Shown piece by piece: positions 33,632-45,149 of a DNA stretch of 64,000 nucleotides. The position numbers and the translations under genes were made by a program. The DNA is taken from contig NZ_AP019697.1 in the NCBI RefSeq assembly GCF_007164725.1, forward strand, positions 2,318,501 through 2,382,500, given 5' to 3'. The notes beneath the pieces were generated by a model, which saw only the letters and a list, made by a program, of their open reading frames with translations, had not been told where the DNA came from and made no database searches. Source of the stretch: Dialister hominis (GTDB taxonomy: Bacteria; Bacillota; Negativicutes; Veillonellales; Dialisteraceae). The stretch's first letter is position 1; each line of letters starts with the position of its first letter.

Positions 33632-36600
33632 TTGAATAGAATTTACAAGGTTATATTCAATCGCGCAAAAGGGCAGCACCAGGTTGTTTCAGAATTAGCA
33701 AAAAATGGCGGGAAAACGTCGGGTAATTCTCTATTAAGAACAATTATTAAATCGGGGGGGTACTGACTAGTACCGTATTAACAGCTGTGCTTGTATTTGG
33801 AAGTGCACTTTATGGTAGCGCTGAATCTGTTCAAGACGGTGATATTTTGAAGGCCGGAACTAACATTTCTGTAACTAAAGACGAAACAACAAAGACAATC
33901 ACAATATCCACTGATGGGGTCGCAACCAGTGTAGAAGTGGATGCAGTAAAAAAAGACGTACAAAAGAACCAAACAGCTATTGCTGACAATACGGGCAAAA
34001 TTGCGGATAACAGCACAGAGATCGCTAACAATAAGATTAGAATCAATCAAAATTACAAGGACATCCAGCAAAACAAGACGGATATTGCGGCAAATAAAAA
34101 TGCGATTACAGCCAATACAGGAAAAATCAAAAATAATACGGACGATATTACAGAGCTAAAAAATGTGAATTCTGCTTTGGGCTTGGATCAAACAAAACCG
34201 GGAATAAAGTATTTCCGTGCCAATTCCACTGGAGAGGACGCTGCGGCTGCGGGCGAAGATGCTGTTGCCATTGGTGTCAGGGCAAAAGCGAATGGCAAAG
34301 ATTCTGTGGCTCTGGGCGATGATGCTCGTTCTGCTTCATCTGCTGAAAACAGTATTGCCATTGGCAGGAAAGCTGTCAGTGGCTCCTTTAATGATATGAC
34401 CGGTGATGGCGACAGTTCTAATGTGGTTAAAGACGGAGGCAAAGCAAGCATATCCATCGGTGATGCAGCCAATGCTCGGGGAAACTCTTCGATTGCACTG
34501 GGGGATGGAGCGACGGTCTATAATGATGGGACCAATGATCAGCTCAACGATAACAGCATGGCAATTGGAACTAAGGCTAGTACGGTTGCTTCCAACAATG
34601 CAATTGCGATGGGCAACAATGCTGCTGTGACGCAAAACAGTCATAGTGCTGCAGCGATTGGAGACAGCGCAAAGGCTGAGGCGGAAGGCGCACTGGCTCT
34701 GGGCAAAAGTACGGCTGCTTCTGGAGCTGACAGCATTGCGGTTGGAACAGAGGCAGCAGCCAGTGGAGCAGATGCCCTGGCTATGGGTAAGAATGCGCAA
34801 GCTAGTGGGGCAGATGCCGTTGCTCTTGGAAACGGAGCTGTTGCTGGGGGCAGTGCTTCTGTAGTTTTGGGTAAAGATGCCAGTGCCAATGCCGTCCGTT
34901 CTGTCGTACTTGGTCCAAGTGCAGGCGTGGGTATGGTAGGACACGTATTAGGGACGAAGGGATCCCATGTAGTCATTGGAGACGGTGCTGGCAACAATAT
35001 TGACGGACAACAGAACATTGCAATTGGCTACAAAACGGGAAATGATGTCAAAAGCGACCATAATGTAGCCATTGGTTCTGAAGCTGGGACCAATATTGGG
35101 TCTAGCGGAAACACATCTGAAGGGAAAAATGTTTCCATTGGCTATCATGCTAATAAAAACGATTCTGCTGTATCGCGGATCCAGTCTACGGCTTTAGGCA
35201 GTGAGACGAAAGCTGCTGATGATGCCGTTGCAGTCGGGTATCAGGCACAGGCGAATGGAAATGGATCTACGGCAATCGGGTTTAACGCCCAGGCTGCAGA
35301 TGCGGCCAGTGTAGCTTTAGGTCAGGGCGCCCAGGCTGCAGGCGGTAATGTTGCCATAGGCAATGACTCCGTGGCCAATGCCGCTATGATCAGTGGGACT
35401 GGGTATCTGACAGGACAGGCGGCTCCCAAGACTGCCGTTTCTGTCGGCAATGCATCGGCGCTGCGCCGTATTACCAATGTAGCTGACGGGGCACTGGATC
35501 AGGATGCCGTTACTGTGGCACAGCTCAAAAAATCAATAGACGCTACGGTAGCTCAGGTCAATGCGAATGTTTCTTCTGCAACGGCAAGCGGGGTATATTA
35601 TGATACGGTCACTTCTGGAGATGGAGACAGTATTACCCTTCGTAATAATGACAATAAGGGAACGAAAATCCATAATGTCGCCGCAGGGACACTGGGGACT
35701 GATGCAGCGAATGTAGCTCAGGTCAATAAGATTGTTGATACGGCAAAAACACATTACTACTCTGTAAAATCTACCGATTTGAATAATTATGATAACAATT
35801 TGGCTAAGGGTGAAGACTCTATGGCAGCTGGCGTGAGCGCCAAAGCTTTAGGGGACAGGAGTGTTGCGCTGGGGAATAATACAGGAGCGCAGAGTCTTGG
35901 CAGTATTACAGTGGGAGCCGGTTATGAAGATCCGGCTAACCCGGGAAGCCTGAAACAGACTTTAGCCATCAGCGGTTATCAATATAACACGGCAATCGGG
36001 GCTGGCGCTCAGGCAGCCGGAAATAACTCACTGGCTATAGGGACTCTTGCGACGTCTTCTATAAAAAATGGTGGAAGCAGTGTAGATAAAGCGGTTGCCA
36101 TTGGTTATTCTGCAGGTGTTTCTGATGACAAAGCCATCGCCATCGGCAGTGATGCCAAAAGTAACAGTAAAAGTGCTTCCGCTATGGGAGATACGGCTCA
36201 GGCACTGGCAGAAAACGCGCTGGCTATAGGAACAAACGCACAGGCAGCCGGTGTTTCTTCTGGGGCAATTGGCACCCAGAACCGGGTTACTGGGGCAAAT
36301 ACCTATGTCCTGGGCAGCCAGAACAGCACGGCTGCAACAGGTACAGCTGCTGATGTAAGTGCTTCGAATTCGGGAATCTTTGGGAATGAAAACCGTATGG
36401 AAGGGGACAGCAATCGTATTGTAGGGAATCAAAACGTGCTGAAAATGGAATCCCTGTCCAATAATTCTTCCAACTCGAAAACCTTTGAAAATATTTTTGT
36501 AACGGGTAGCCATAATACGGTTACGGGCGATCCGGATACAAGCACAGCAGGCGATGCAGGCAGCGTATCTGATATTACTGTTACAGGTTCGAAAAATACC

Positions 36601-39600
36601 ATCCAGGCCAAAAACCAGAAAAACAGGAATCTGACGGATATCCAGATCGTGGGGAACCAGAATACCGTTGATGCCACGACTCAAAACGCGGATTTGTCCA
36701 ATACCCAGATTCTGGGGAGCCATGTAACGGCAACCTTGGGGAATTCCGTCTATCTTGGCAGCAATTCGGCTTATGTTGTATCGGGAGCCACTACAAAAGG
36801 AATGGATGTATACGACAGCGACGGGACATATCAGTACGCCGGGGGAACCCCTGCAGGTATTGTAACGGTGGGCTCCGCAGGGAAGGAACGACGCATCCAG
36901 AACGTTGCGGCCGGTCTGGTCAGCGCAAAGAGTACGGATGCTGTGAATGGAAGCCAGCTTTACACCATGACTCGGCCTCTGCGGTTTGCCGGAGATAATT
37001 CGACCATCGGGACTACCTCAGGATCTGATGTCAATGTCCTCCATCGCGGTTCTGACCAGGCTATGTCCCTTTTGGGCGGCGCTGACGGTGATAAGCTGAG
37101 CGATAACAATATCGGTGTCGTTGCCGATGCGGCTAATAATAAAATGACCGTGAAGCTGGCCAATAACATTACTCTTGGCAAAGCGGATCCCAATGGCTCA
37201 GATGGATCTATTTCTGTCCTTGCAGAGAAGGGTGGTGAGGTTCGGATTTACGATGGTTCAGTTATGCTGCGAAATTCCGGCGATTCAGATGCTATTTATC
37301 TCCAGAGCCATATAGCGGGAGCAACGAGCTTGGATGGTTCATCCAAAGCTCGTCTGTATGTCATACAGGGATCAACGGAGAGTCCGCAGGAAGTGGCCCT
37401 CCTGACAGACGGCATGATTTATGGCGGTGATGCGGAGTCTGCCGGACTGGATCCTGCAACCAATAAATCCAATACAGGTAAAGAAATCAAAAAGGTGTTG
37501 AATCAGCAGGTCAATGTCATCGGCGGCATTACGAATACGACAAAATTCACGGCAGAGGACAATCTGGGCGTCGTGTCTGACGGTACAAACAACCTGAAAG
37601 TCCGTCTTGCCAAAGATTTGCAGGGAATCAGCAGTATTTCCAATCAGACGACGACCGGCGGAACTACCACCGGGACGAAGATTACATTGGGGAACACAAC
37701 CAATATCGTCAACGTGGGTGGCGCCAAAATCACCAACGTGGCTGCTGGTGATGTAAACAGTATGTCCACCGATGCAGTGAATGGCAGCCAGTTGTACCAG
37801 ACTAATCAGAATGTAAAAGCAGCTAAGACAGTAGTGAAAGCCGGAAGGAATGTGACCGTGGATTCATCAACCGGCGCTGATGGGCAGTCTGTTTATACGG
37901 TAAATGCTGATCTCAGCTCCGTTGCCAGAGCTATCGGCGGAACTTCTAGTGTAGATATTGCGACCGGTGCGGTTAAAGCCGGGCTGACTGTCAATGGCAA
38001 AACCTATAACAACGTGCAGGATGCTGTGAATGCAGCCAATACGACTGTTTCTTCTAAAGACGGTTCTGTCAAGGTGACACCGACCAATAACACCAATGGT
38101 TCACACAACTATGATGTATCCGTAGACTATAGCAAAGTCGCAGAGAATGCTGCTATTTCCTATAAAGCCAATAACAGTACGGCTCAGACCGTTACCTTGA
38201 AAAAAGGACTGGACTTCACCAACGGCAAGAATACCACCGCTTCAGTCGGGGCTGACGGCGTTGTCAAGTATGATCTGAATGATGATATTAACTTGAACAG
38301 TGTGACAGCAAAAACAATTAATGGCGATACCATCAAAGCCGGCGATACCACCATTACTACAGATGGCATGACCATCACAAACGGTCCGTCCATTACTAAG
38401 ACCGGTATTGACGCAGGCAGTAAGAAGATTACAAATGTGGCAGACGGCGATATATCGCCTACATCAAAGGATGCTATTAACGGCAGTCAGCTGGTATCGT
38501 ATGTAGCTGCCAATAAGACCATTCTGAAAGACGGTAAGAATACCACTGTTACCGGTAACGGCACAAAAGATGATCCCTACAAGGTGAATGTAAATGATAA
38601 TCTGAACCTTGGTGAAAAAGGAACTAATGGTAAAGACGGATCCATCGGCGTCAACGGTACAAACGGCTCTTCTGTAACTATTAACGGTAAGGATGGCTCC
38701 ATCGGTATGGTCGGCGAAGACGGGAAAGATGGCCTTACCATGAAATCTGCGAAGGGTCAGGATGGCGTGGATGGTGCTAATGGTATGACCCGTATTGTTT
38801 ACGAAGATGATGGGCATGTCACCCATGAAGTTGCCACATTAGATGATGGACTGAAGTTTGCTGGAAATACAGGATCTGTGGCCAAAAAACTGAACAGTAC
38901 CATGACCATCAAAGGAAATGGAACGAAAGCGGACACGGAATATGATGCGTCCAACATCAAGACTGTAGTGGATGCACAGGGAGATCTGGTCATCGGATTG
39001 GACAAGAATCTGAAGGCAGATACTGTTACCGTGGGCGGCCAGGGCAAAGACGGCGCTGATGGCATCAATGGGGCTATTGGTGTAAAAGGTGCTGATGGCA
39101 AAGATGGGGTTACCATTTCTTCTATAGGTAAAGACGGAACCAATGGTACCGATGGTCATATTGGCATTAATGGCAAGGATGGTGCTTCTGCTGACATCCA
39201 TGTTGTAAAAGGGGCAAATGGAGTAGACGGCACGGATGGCTATAATGGCACGGATGGTATTGATCGGATCGTCTATGAAGATCACAATGGGAATACCCAG
39301 ACGGTTGCCACTATGAACGACGGAATGAAGTATGGCGGTGACGTAGGGAATGTGATCAATAAAAAGCTCAATGGCCAGGTAAATGTAGTCGGGGGCATTA
39401 CAGATTCTTCTAAACTGTCAACGGAAGACAATATCGGAGTGGTATCTGATGGAAGTGATAACCTGAAAGTGCGGCTTTCAAAAGATTTGAAAGGACTGGA
39501 TTCGGTTACTACGAAGACTGTTACAGCAGACACTGGGAATATCACGACGGTAAATGCCAGCACTGTCAACGTTGGAGACACCACCATAACGACGGGAGGG

Positions 39601-40524
39601 ATGACAATCCAAAATGGTTCCGCAGGTCAGGATGTTACGCTCAATAAAGATGGGTTGAATAATGGTGGAAATAAGATCACCAACGTAGCTCCTGGAGATA
39701 TTTCATCGACCAGTACGGATGCTGTAAATGGAAGCCAGTTGTATGGCACGGAAACCCGGATTAATCGTTTGGGCAACCGAATCAATCATGTTGGCGCTGG
39801 GGCGGCAGCTCTGGCAGGGCTCCATCCTCTGGATTTTGATCCGGATGATAAATGGGATTTTGCAGCCGGGTACGGTAATTATAAAAATGCCAATGCAGTT
39901 GCTATTGGCGCTTATTATCGTCCTAATGAAGATACCATGTTTAGCGTAGGTGGGTCCTTCAGCGGCGGAGAGAATATGGTGAACGTTGGTGTCAGCTGGA
40001 AATTTGGGCAGAAGAGCCATATCTCCCGTTCACGTGTTTCCATGGCTAAAGATATGCTGGCTATGAAAAACCAGATTGAAACGCTGACGAAAAAATTGGC
40101 AGCCTATGAATCGGGTCAGCCTGTGAAATTGGCTCCTATAGCAACCGGAGCTATGACCTTCCCAGATGTACCGGAAAATCATTGGGCTTATGAGTATGTT
40201 AAGAACTTAGCGGAACGAGGTTATCTGAAAGGATATCCGGATGGAGAATTTAAAGGCGATAGAGCGATGACACGTTATGAATACGCAGCCATTATTTACA
40301 GGGCTTTACAAAATGGAGCGCCTTCGGATGGTAACATGACCCGTTCTGTAGATGACTTTGGTCCTGAATTGGTTAAAGTGCAGAATATCGATCGTTTCCG
40401 CGTAGACCGAATTTCCGGTAAAGATAATGATCGGCATAAGGTGGAACGTGTACGGGTAAATGATAAAGATGATAAAGCCCAAAATGTGTACCGTGATGTT
40501 TACGGAAACCATATTCAAAAGTAG
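33632..40524 (+). CDS. Trimeric autotransporter adhesin (YadA/Hia type) with C-terminal SLH domain; start region out of frame through a G7 tract
   Basis: Start TTG at 33632 follows AAAGGAGG and encodes an extended signal peptide (NRIYKVIFNRAKGQHQVVSELAKN...) typical of type V secretion. At the G7 tract (33754-33760) this frame meets TGA at 33764; with one more G it would read on as VLTSTVLTAVLVFGSALYGSAES and join the 2,245-codon frame that is open to 40524, giving about 2,297 residues. Order after the signal: short coiled coil (TDIAANKNAI...), YadA-type head repeats (AVAIG.RAKANGKDSVALGD-like) to about residue 500 and again later, necks with NGSQLY, collagen-like GKDG/NGKDGS repeats near 1650-1850, YadA membrane anchor (INHVGAGAAALAGLHPLDFD ... 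VNVGVSWKFG), then a coiled coil and one SLH domain (FPDVPENHWAYEYVKNLAER). As assembled it is OFF. Confidence 0.9.
33754..33760 (+). repeat. Homopolymeric G7 tract, likely phase-variation switch
   Basis: Seven G between AAA TC and TACTGA inside the signal-peptide region of the adhesin. Eight G (or five) restores the full frame. Slipped-strand changes in such tracts are the classic mode of adhesin phase variation. Confidence 0.75.
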
Positions 40525-40545
40525 GGCACAGTAGATAAGAAGTAT

Positions 40546-40586
40546 AAAAGCGCCAGTTGCTCGAAAGGAGTGACTGACGCTTTTAT
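40546..40586 (+). terminator. Terminator after the adhesin gene
   Basis: AAAAGCGcCAGT / ACTGaCGCTTTT stem, then TATA. The AT-rich 180 bases to the next gene hold nothing else I recognise. Confidence 0.8.
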
Positions 40587-40765
40587 ATTAGTGTTGAATA
40601 TAAAGTTGGGCTTGAAGATGGGTTACCAGTAGAAGTGTATAAGTATATAAAATATAGTTTTTTTATGATAGTGTTGATAGATGATATCTGGGAAAATTTT
40701 AAATTCTGATTGCAGTTTGACTTTTTTATTCATCATCACTTGGTTAATTTAATAGTTGGTGCATA

Positions 40766-41302
40766 TTATAAACCACCAACACGGTTTAGAATATATTGGT
40801 CATTATTTTTGATTAAATTATAGAATTCGGATTTGCTATTTACCCATAGGCCTTCATTTTTTCCATTACCTGCAATCCAAGCCGGAGCTATGGTTTTTAC
40901 TGAATATGATACATCATAATAGTGATTGTCTGTCTTACTGGTATCGTTTGTTGGGCCATTAATTCGATTAATTTTATAATCAAAAATTTGATTTTTAGTG
41001 AATAATCTCTCGGATTTATAATAGTCAAATTCTTGGATTAGTATTTTGTTAACAATTTCTTTTTCTGATAATCCCTCTACGTCTGATATTGCTATGTGAT
41101 TATATTGAACCTTTTCGGATGGTATGGATTCATACGAATAGAATAATAAATATACAACTCCTATTAGTATAATCACTATAGTTTTTGTTTCTATTTTCTT
41201 AGCCTTAATGCATTTATAGATGGTAATAATTATCACAAGAAAAGTGACGATATATAATAAAAACAAAGAATCACTTATAAATATAATCATTTTTAATATC
41301 AC
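40766..41302 (-). CDS. Small membrane protein of unknown function
   Basis: 178 residues. Two N-terminal membrane segments (about 5-28, IIFISDSLFLLYIVTFLVII, and 43-57, IVIILIGVVYLLFYSYES) separated by a basic loop (KCIKAKKIETKT), followed by a soluble domain of about 115 residues with many Tyr, Asn and Lys. The topology suggests an inner-membrane protein with a periplasmic C-terminal domain, or the reverse. Base composition is clearly AT-richer than the flanking chromosome, as for its island neighbours. Its start lies only 15 bases from the IS256 end, so its promoter may have been replaced by the element. Family unknown. Confidence 0.65.
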   Translation of the reverse strand: MILKMIIFISDSLFLLYIVTFLVIIITIYKCIKAKKIETKTIVIILIGVVYLLFYSYESIPSEKVQYNHIAISDVEGLSEKEIVNKILIQEFDYYKSERLFTKNQIFDYKINRINGPTNDTSKTDNHYYDVSYSVKTIAPAWIAGNGKNEGLWVNSKSEFYNLIKNNDQYILNRVGGL

Positions 41303-41317
41303 CTATTTTCGAAGCAC

Positions 41318-42685
41318 GGGTGTGTCAAGAGTTTTGTGTAAATCGATTCAATAAGCAACATCGTATTGCTGCATAAGCTGAGACATCCTGTCGTCCATGA
41401 GCAGCTGGTTCCGGACCATCGCCCAGTTTGCGACGTGACGACCCTTCCATTTTTTATAGAGCTCTTGGATGCGTAGGTAGAAAATCTTGAAGACTGCATC
41501 CTCGTTGGGGAAAGCGCCTTTCTTGGTCACCTTGCGGAAGCTAGAGTTGACACTCTCGATGGCATTGGTCGTGTACATGATCTTGCGCACGGCACTGCCA
41601 TAGTTATAGAGCTGCTCGACGTGTGAGAAATTGTTTTCCCATACGCTGACCGCGCCTGGATAAGCCTGCCAGTCGGTCTTGAACTTCTCGAATTCCTGAC
41701 GGGCCTGCTTGACGTTGATGGCACCATAGATGAGCTTCAGCTGCTTCGTGAATGCACTCCACTGCTTGCGTGGGATGTGGCGGATGGAAATGCGGATGAG
41801 GTGTACGATGCAGCGCTGAACCGTGGCATGCGGGAATACAGCCTTGGCACCTTCCTCCAATCCGCTCACGCCATCCATGGACAGGATGCCAAGATCCTTA
41901 ACGCCGCGAGCCCGCAGCTCGTCGAAGATCTGCATCCAGGCATGCTTGCTCTCCGTCTCGTTGATCCAGAGGCCAAGGACATCCTTGCAGCCGTTGACGT
42001 CATAGGCAAGCATGACATAGACGGCCACCTGCTGGACGCCATACTCCGTGCGCAGCGATACGTAGATGCAGTCGACGAAAGCAAATGGATAGAACGACTG
42101 GAGCGGACGATTCCGCCATGCCTCGACCTCTTCCATGACGCAGCCTGTGATGGTGGAGATCTGTTCATGTGACATCTGGAAGCCGTAGATGTCTTCGACG
42201 GTTGCAGCGATGTCGCGTTGGCTCATGCCACGGGCATACATCGCCAGTACCTTGCCCTCGATGGACGAAACGTCGCGCTGGTGCTTCTTGATGATCTGCG
42301 GTTCAAACGTACTCTGGCGATCCCTAGGGACGCGGATAGGAACCTCGCCCAGAGAGGTCTTGAGCGTCTTGGATGAATAGCCGTTCCGGACATTGTCACC
42401 GTCTTCGGAGCGCTCATGCTTCTTATGGCCGAGATGATTTTCCATCTCACCTTTGAGCATAGACTCAAAAATGGGGCCAAAAATCTGCTTCAGGACGTCC
42501 TGTACGTCTTCCGCGCTCTTGATGTCGTAGTTGTTGAGGATTTGCTGAGCAATCTGCTCGCCTGGGGTAGTTGGTGGAGTTTTACACTTTGCCATTCTGT
42601 TACCGTCCTTATCTTTGTTTACCCCAGTATGGGGCATAAAGTAGATTCATGCAATACCGATTTACACAAACTATTTTACACTCCC
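41318..42685 (-). mobile_element. IS256-family insertion sequence
   Basis: Imperfect inverted repeats: left gggtgtgtcaagagttttgt and, from the right end inward, gggagtgtaaaatagtttgt; both continue gtaaatcg. One intact transposase. The right end abuts a truncated sigma-like gene whose first codons now come from IS sequence. Confidence 0.8.
41348..42595 (-). CDS. IS256-family (mutator-type) transposase
   Basis: 415 residues from the ATG at 42595 (MAKCKTPPTT); an in-frame start at 42637 would add 14. Seen: NGYSSKTLKTSLGEVPIRVP and RDRQSTFEPQIIKKHQRDVS (N-terminal Transposase_mut region), DDE residues in FVDCIYVSLR, SMDGVSGLEEGAKAVFP, and TTNAIESVNSSFRKVTKKG. Intact. Confidence 0.95.
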   Translation of the reverse strand: MAKCKTPPTTPGEQIAQQILNNYDIKSAEDVQDVLKQIFGPIFESMLKGEMENHLGHKKHERSEDGDNVRNGYSSKTLKTSLGEVPIRVPRDRQSTFEPQIIKKHQRDVSSIEGKVLAMYARGMSQRDIAATVEDIYGFQMSHEQISTITGCVMEEVEAWRNRPLQSFYPFAFVDCIYVSLRTEYGVQQVAVYVMLAYDVNGCKDVLGLWINETESKHAWMQIFDELRARGVKDLGILSMDGVSGLEEGAKAVFPHATVQRCIVHLIRISIRHIPRKQWSAFTKQLKLIYGAINVKQARQEFEKFKTDWQAYPGAVSVWENNFSHVEQLYNYGSAVRKIMYTTNAIESVNSSFRKVTKKGAFPNEDAVFKIFYLRIQELYKKWKGRHVANWAMVRNQLLMDDRMSQLMQQYDVAY

Positions 42686-42687
42686 AA

Positions 42688-44337
42688 AGTATCATTAAAT
42701 TAGTAACCCCGGATGAAAATTATGAAGGATTATGCGAGAGTGCATGTACACAGAAGCCGATAGATAAGGATGTATATCTAGCTTCTATATCACAAGATGC
42801 AATATCCGACGGTGATGAAGTGTACGAAACTGTGTCAAGACTGACTTCAACAGAAGTACTGAACAATCAGTTAAAGCGTCTATCCGCTAAAGAAAAGCTA
42901 GTTCTTATGGAAAGAAATGGATTTTATGAAGAACCAAAGACACTTGAACAAGTTGGACAAATATTAAATGTTACACGTGAACGAGTTAGACAGATTGAAA
43001 TAAAAGCTATAAAGAAATTGAGAATAAAATTAAGAAGACGAGGTTATAACGAAAATGGAAACTCAACCTCTATCGGTGGTTTTGGCAGGCAATCATCTAC
43101 AGACATTAAAGATGAGACAGTATTGTACCGGTTGGGCGATGATTTGATTCATGCGACAGGTTTTGTTTTCGATGGAGGTTTCCTCGTTCATAAAGGTACG
43201 GAATTTACAGGCCATGAAACTCTTTCACTGTCAATAGAGTATCGTGTCCTTAGGAGAGAACTTGTAAATGAGGGTTATATAAAGAATAACGTGTTCGTAA
43301 AGGACTATGTGTTCAACGATAAACGCGAGGCTGCTATAGCTTTATTGGGCAGAATGGTTAGTCGAAAAGCTGCAAAGACTTTGTGGGATGCAGGAAATCC
43401 AAAGACTAAGGTAGCAGATAATCTAACGGATACTTTAGTGATAAATCTGTCGCAGGATAATAAAAATACAGACCAAACAAAGGAATCAGAGACTGTTCCA
43501 AATGGAGGAAATGAAGGTGGTAACGCAGCTACTGATGGTGAAGTTGGTAACCCATCGCAGGCAGATAGTAAAGCTGAGGTGGTATTGTACCAACTGAACA
43601 ATGATCGGATTCATGCGACGGGTTCTATTGTTGAGGGAGGTTTTCTCGTTCATGAAGGGGCTAAGTTTTCGTATCATGAAGATCTATCACTGGCAATGTG
43701 GTGTTATGTCCTTAGGAGAAAGCTTTTAAATGAAGGTTATGTAAAGAATAACGTGTTTATTAAGGACTATCGGTTTAACGACAAACGCAAGGCCGCTATG
43801 GCTTTATTGGGCAAAAACATTCCCGAACGAACTGCGGAGGCTTTATGGATTGCTGAAGATTCCAAGCCTGAGGTGGCAGATAATCTGATAGATACAGCGG
43901 TGACAAGCCAGCCACAGGATAATGAGAATACAGAACCAACGAAAGAATTAGGGACTATTCCAAATGGAGAAGGTGAAGATGGTAAAGCAGCCTCTGCCAA
44001 TGAAGTTAATAACCCATTGCCGACAGATAGCAAAGATGAGACAGTAGTGTACCGGTTAAATGATGATTGGATTCAGGCGACAGGTTCTATTGTCGACGGA
44101 GGTTTTCTTGTTCATGAAAAGGCTGATTTTTCTGGGGCTGAAGCTAGAGCAATAGCAAGGAAGTATCATGACCTTAGAAGGAAACTTTTAAATGAAGGTT
44201 GTGTAAAGAATAATGTATTTGTTAAGAACCATGTGTTCAAAAGCAAATATGAGGCTGCTATAGTTTTATTGGGCAGACACGTTTCCGAAGAAGCTGAGAG
44301 GGTTTTGTGGTTCGCTACAGGAAGCTATAAAGTCTAA
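42688..44337 (+). pseudogene. Truncated sigma-70 region-4 protein fused to three DUF4357-like repeats
   Basis: The frame begins inside the IS256 end, so the true N-terminus is lost. The remaining ~550 residues start with a sigma region 3/4 fragment: VTPDENYEGLCES, LSAKEKLVLMERNGF, TLEQVGQILNVTRERVRQIE, AIKKLRIKLRRRG (region 4.2 intact). Three repeats of about 90 residues follow (about 150-245, 305-400, 470-555), each DETVLYRLxDDxIHATGxxx, GGFLVHxGxxF, YxxLRRxLxNEGYIKNNVFV, xFNDKxxAAIALLGRxV, separated by acidic, Asn-rich linkers. The repeat matches DUF4357 by pattern. The three repeats are related but not identical (old duplications). AT-rich. Regions 2-3 that bind core polymerase and the -10 box are absent, so it is probably not a working sigma factor; N-terminal loss with IS256 is the simplest reading. 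Confidence 0.65.
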
Positions 44338-44412
44338 TGAATCAATCACGTATTGTACGGAAGCTATTGTTTTATTGGCACTAACGAAATAGTGTAGCCA
44401 TGGTTTACATGC

Positions 44413-44450
44413 AAAAAGCTGTCAAAGTGAGACTCACTTTGACAGCTTTT
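44413..44450. terminator. Bidirectional terminator
   Basis: AAAAGCTGTCAAAGTGA / TCACTTTGACAGCTTTT, a perfect 17-bp stem with a three-base loop, between converging genes. Confidence 0.92.
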
Positions 44451-44454
44451 CCTT

Positions 44455-45096
44455 TTACTCCCTCTCCACTTCCATCATCACGTATTCTTCTCCGTCGTTC
44501 TGGATTTCTGCTTTTCCTCCTGTGGCGTCGGTGAGCCAGCGGGTGTGGGTTTCGGCTTTGTCTGGGAGGGTGAGGAAGGTGACGGTGACTTTGTCGGAGA
44601 ATTGTCGGTCTTTCACGATAATGTCAGTGCCTTTGATGTGGTTTTCGAAGGCGCCGGCTGTGGTGTAAGGGAAGGAGACGGTGTATTTTTCGTGCGGGGT
44701 GTAGCGGACGAGGTCGGCTTCTTTGACGGCGTCGGCGAGGGACTGGGTGTAGGCCCGGGTGAGGCCGCCGGCGCCTAGTTTGATGCCGCCGAACCAGCGG
44801 GTGACGATGGCGAGGGTGTTCGTGAGTTCGTTCATCTGGAGGACGTGCAGCATGGGATGGCCGGCTGTGCCCTGGGGTTCGCCGTCGTCGCTGGATTTCT
44901 CGTAGATTCTCTCGGTTCCGATGCGGTAGGCGGAGCAGTTATGGGTGGCGTCTCTCTTTTCTTTTTTCATTTTCGCGATGGCTTCCTGGGCTTCTTCTTC
45001 GTCTTTGACGGGGATGAGGGTGGCCAGGAAGATGGATTTCTTGATTTCCAGTTCTTTCTGGAAGGTCGCCCTTGGGGCGGTGTATGGGATGAGCAT
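44455..45096 (-). CDS. yigZ: YigZ/IMPACT family protein
   Basis: 213 residues. UPF0029 N-terminal domain (about 1-115) with KKSIFLATLIPVKDEEEAQE, DATHNCSAYRIG, EKSSDDGEPQGTAGHPMLHV, and VTRWFGGIKLGAGGLTRAYT, the last two being strong family signatures; the C-terminal DUF1949 domain follows. Bacterial function is unclear (the eukaryotic homologue IMPACT regulates GCN2). Start ATG at 45096 has AAAAGGAG 9 bases upstream; an in-frame GTG three codons before lies too close to that site. Alone in its transcript. Confidence 0.93.
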   Translation of the reverse strand: MLIPYTAPRATFQKELEIKKSIFLATLIPVKDEEEAQEAIAKMKKEKRDATHNCSAYRIGTERIYEKSSDDGEPQGTAGHPMLHVLQMNELTNTLAIVTRWFGGIKLGAGGLTRAYTQSLADAVKEADLVRYTPHEKYTVSFPYTTAGAFENHIKGTDIIVKDRQFSDKVTVTFLTLPDKAETHTRWLTDATGGKAEIQNDGEEYVMMEVERE

Positions 45097-45149
45097 GGCT
45101 TTCACTCCTTTTCTTTTGATTGTACCATGGGAGAAGCGGAGTTAGGAGA

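Noticed and set aside
38600-39300. Collagen-like repeats of the adhesin as a separate gene
   Set aside because: The GKDG/NG repeats are in frame with head, neck and anchor domains of one trimeric autotransporter.
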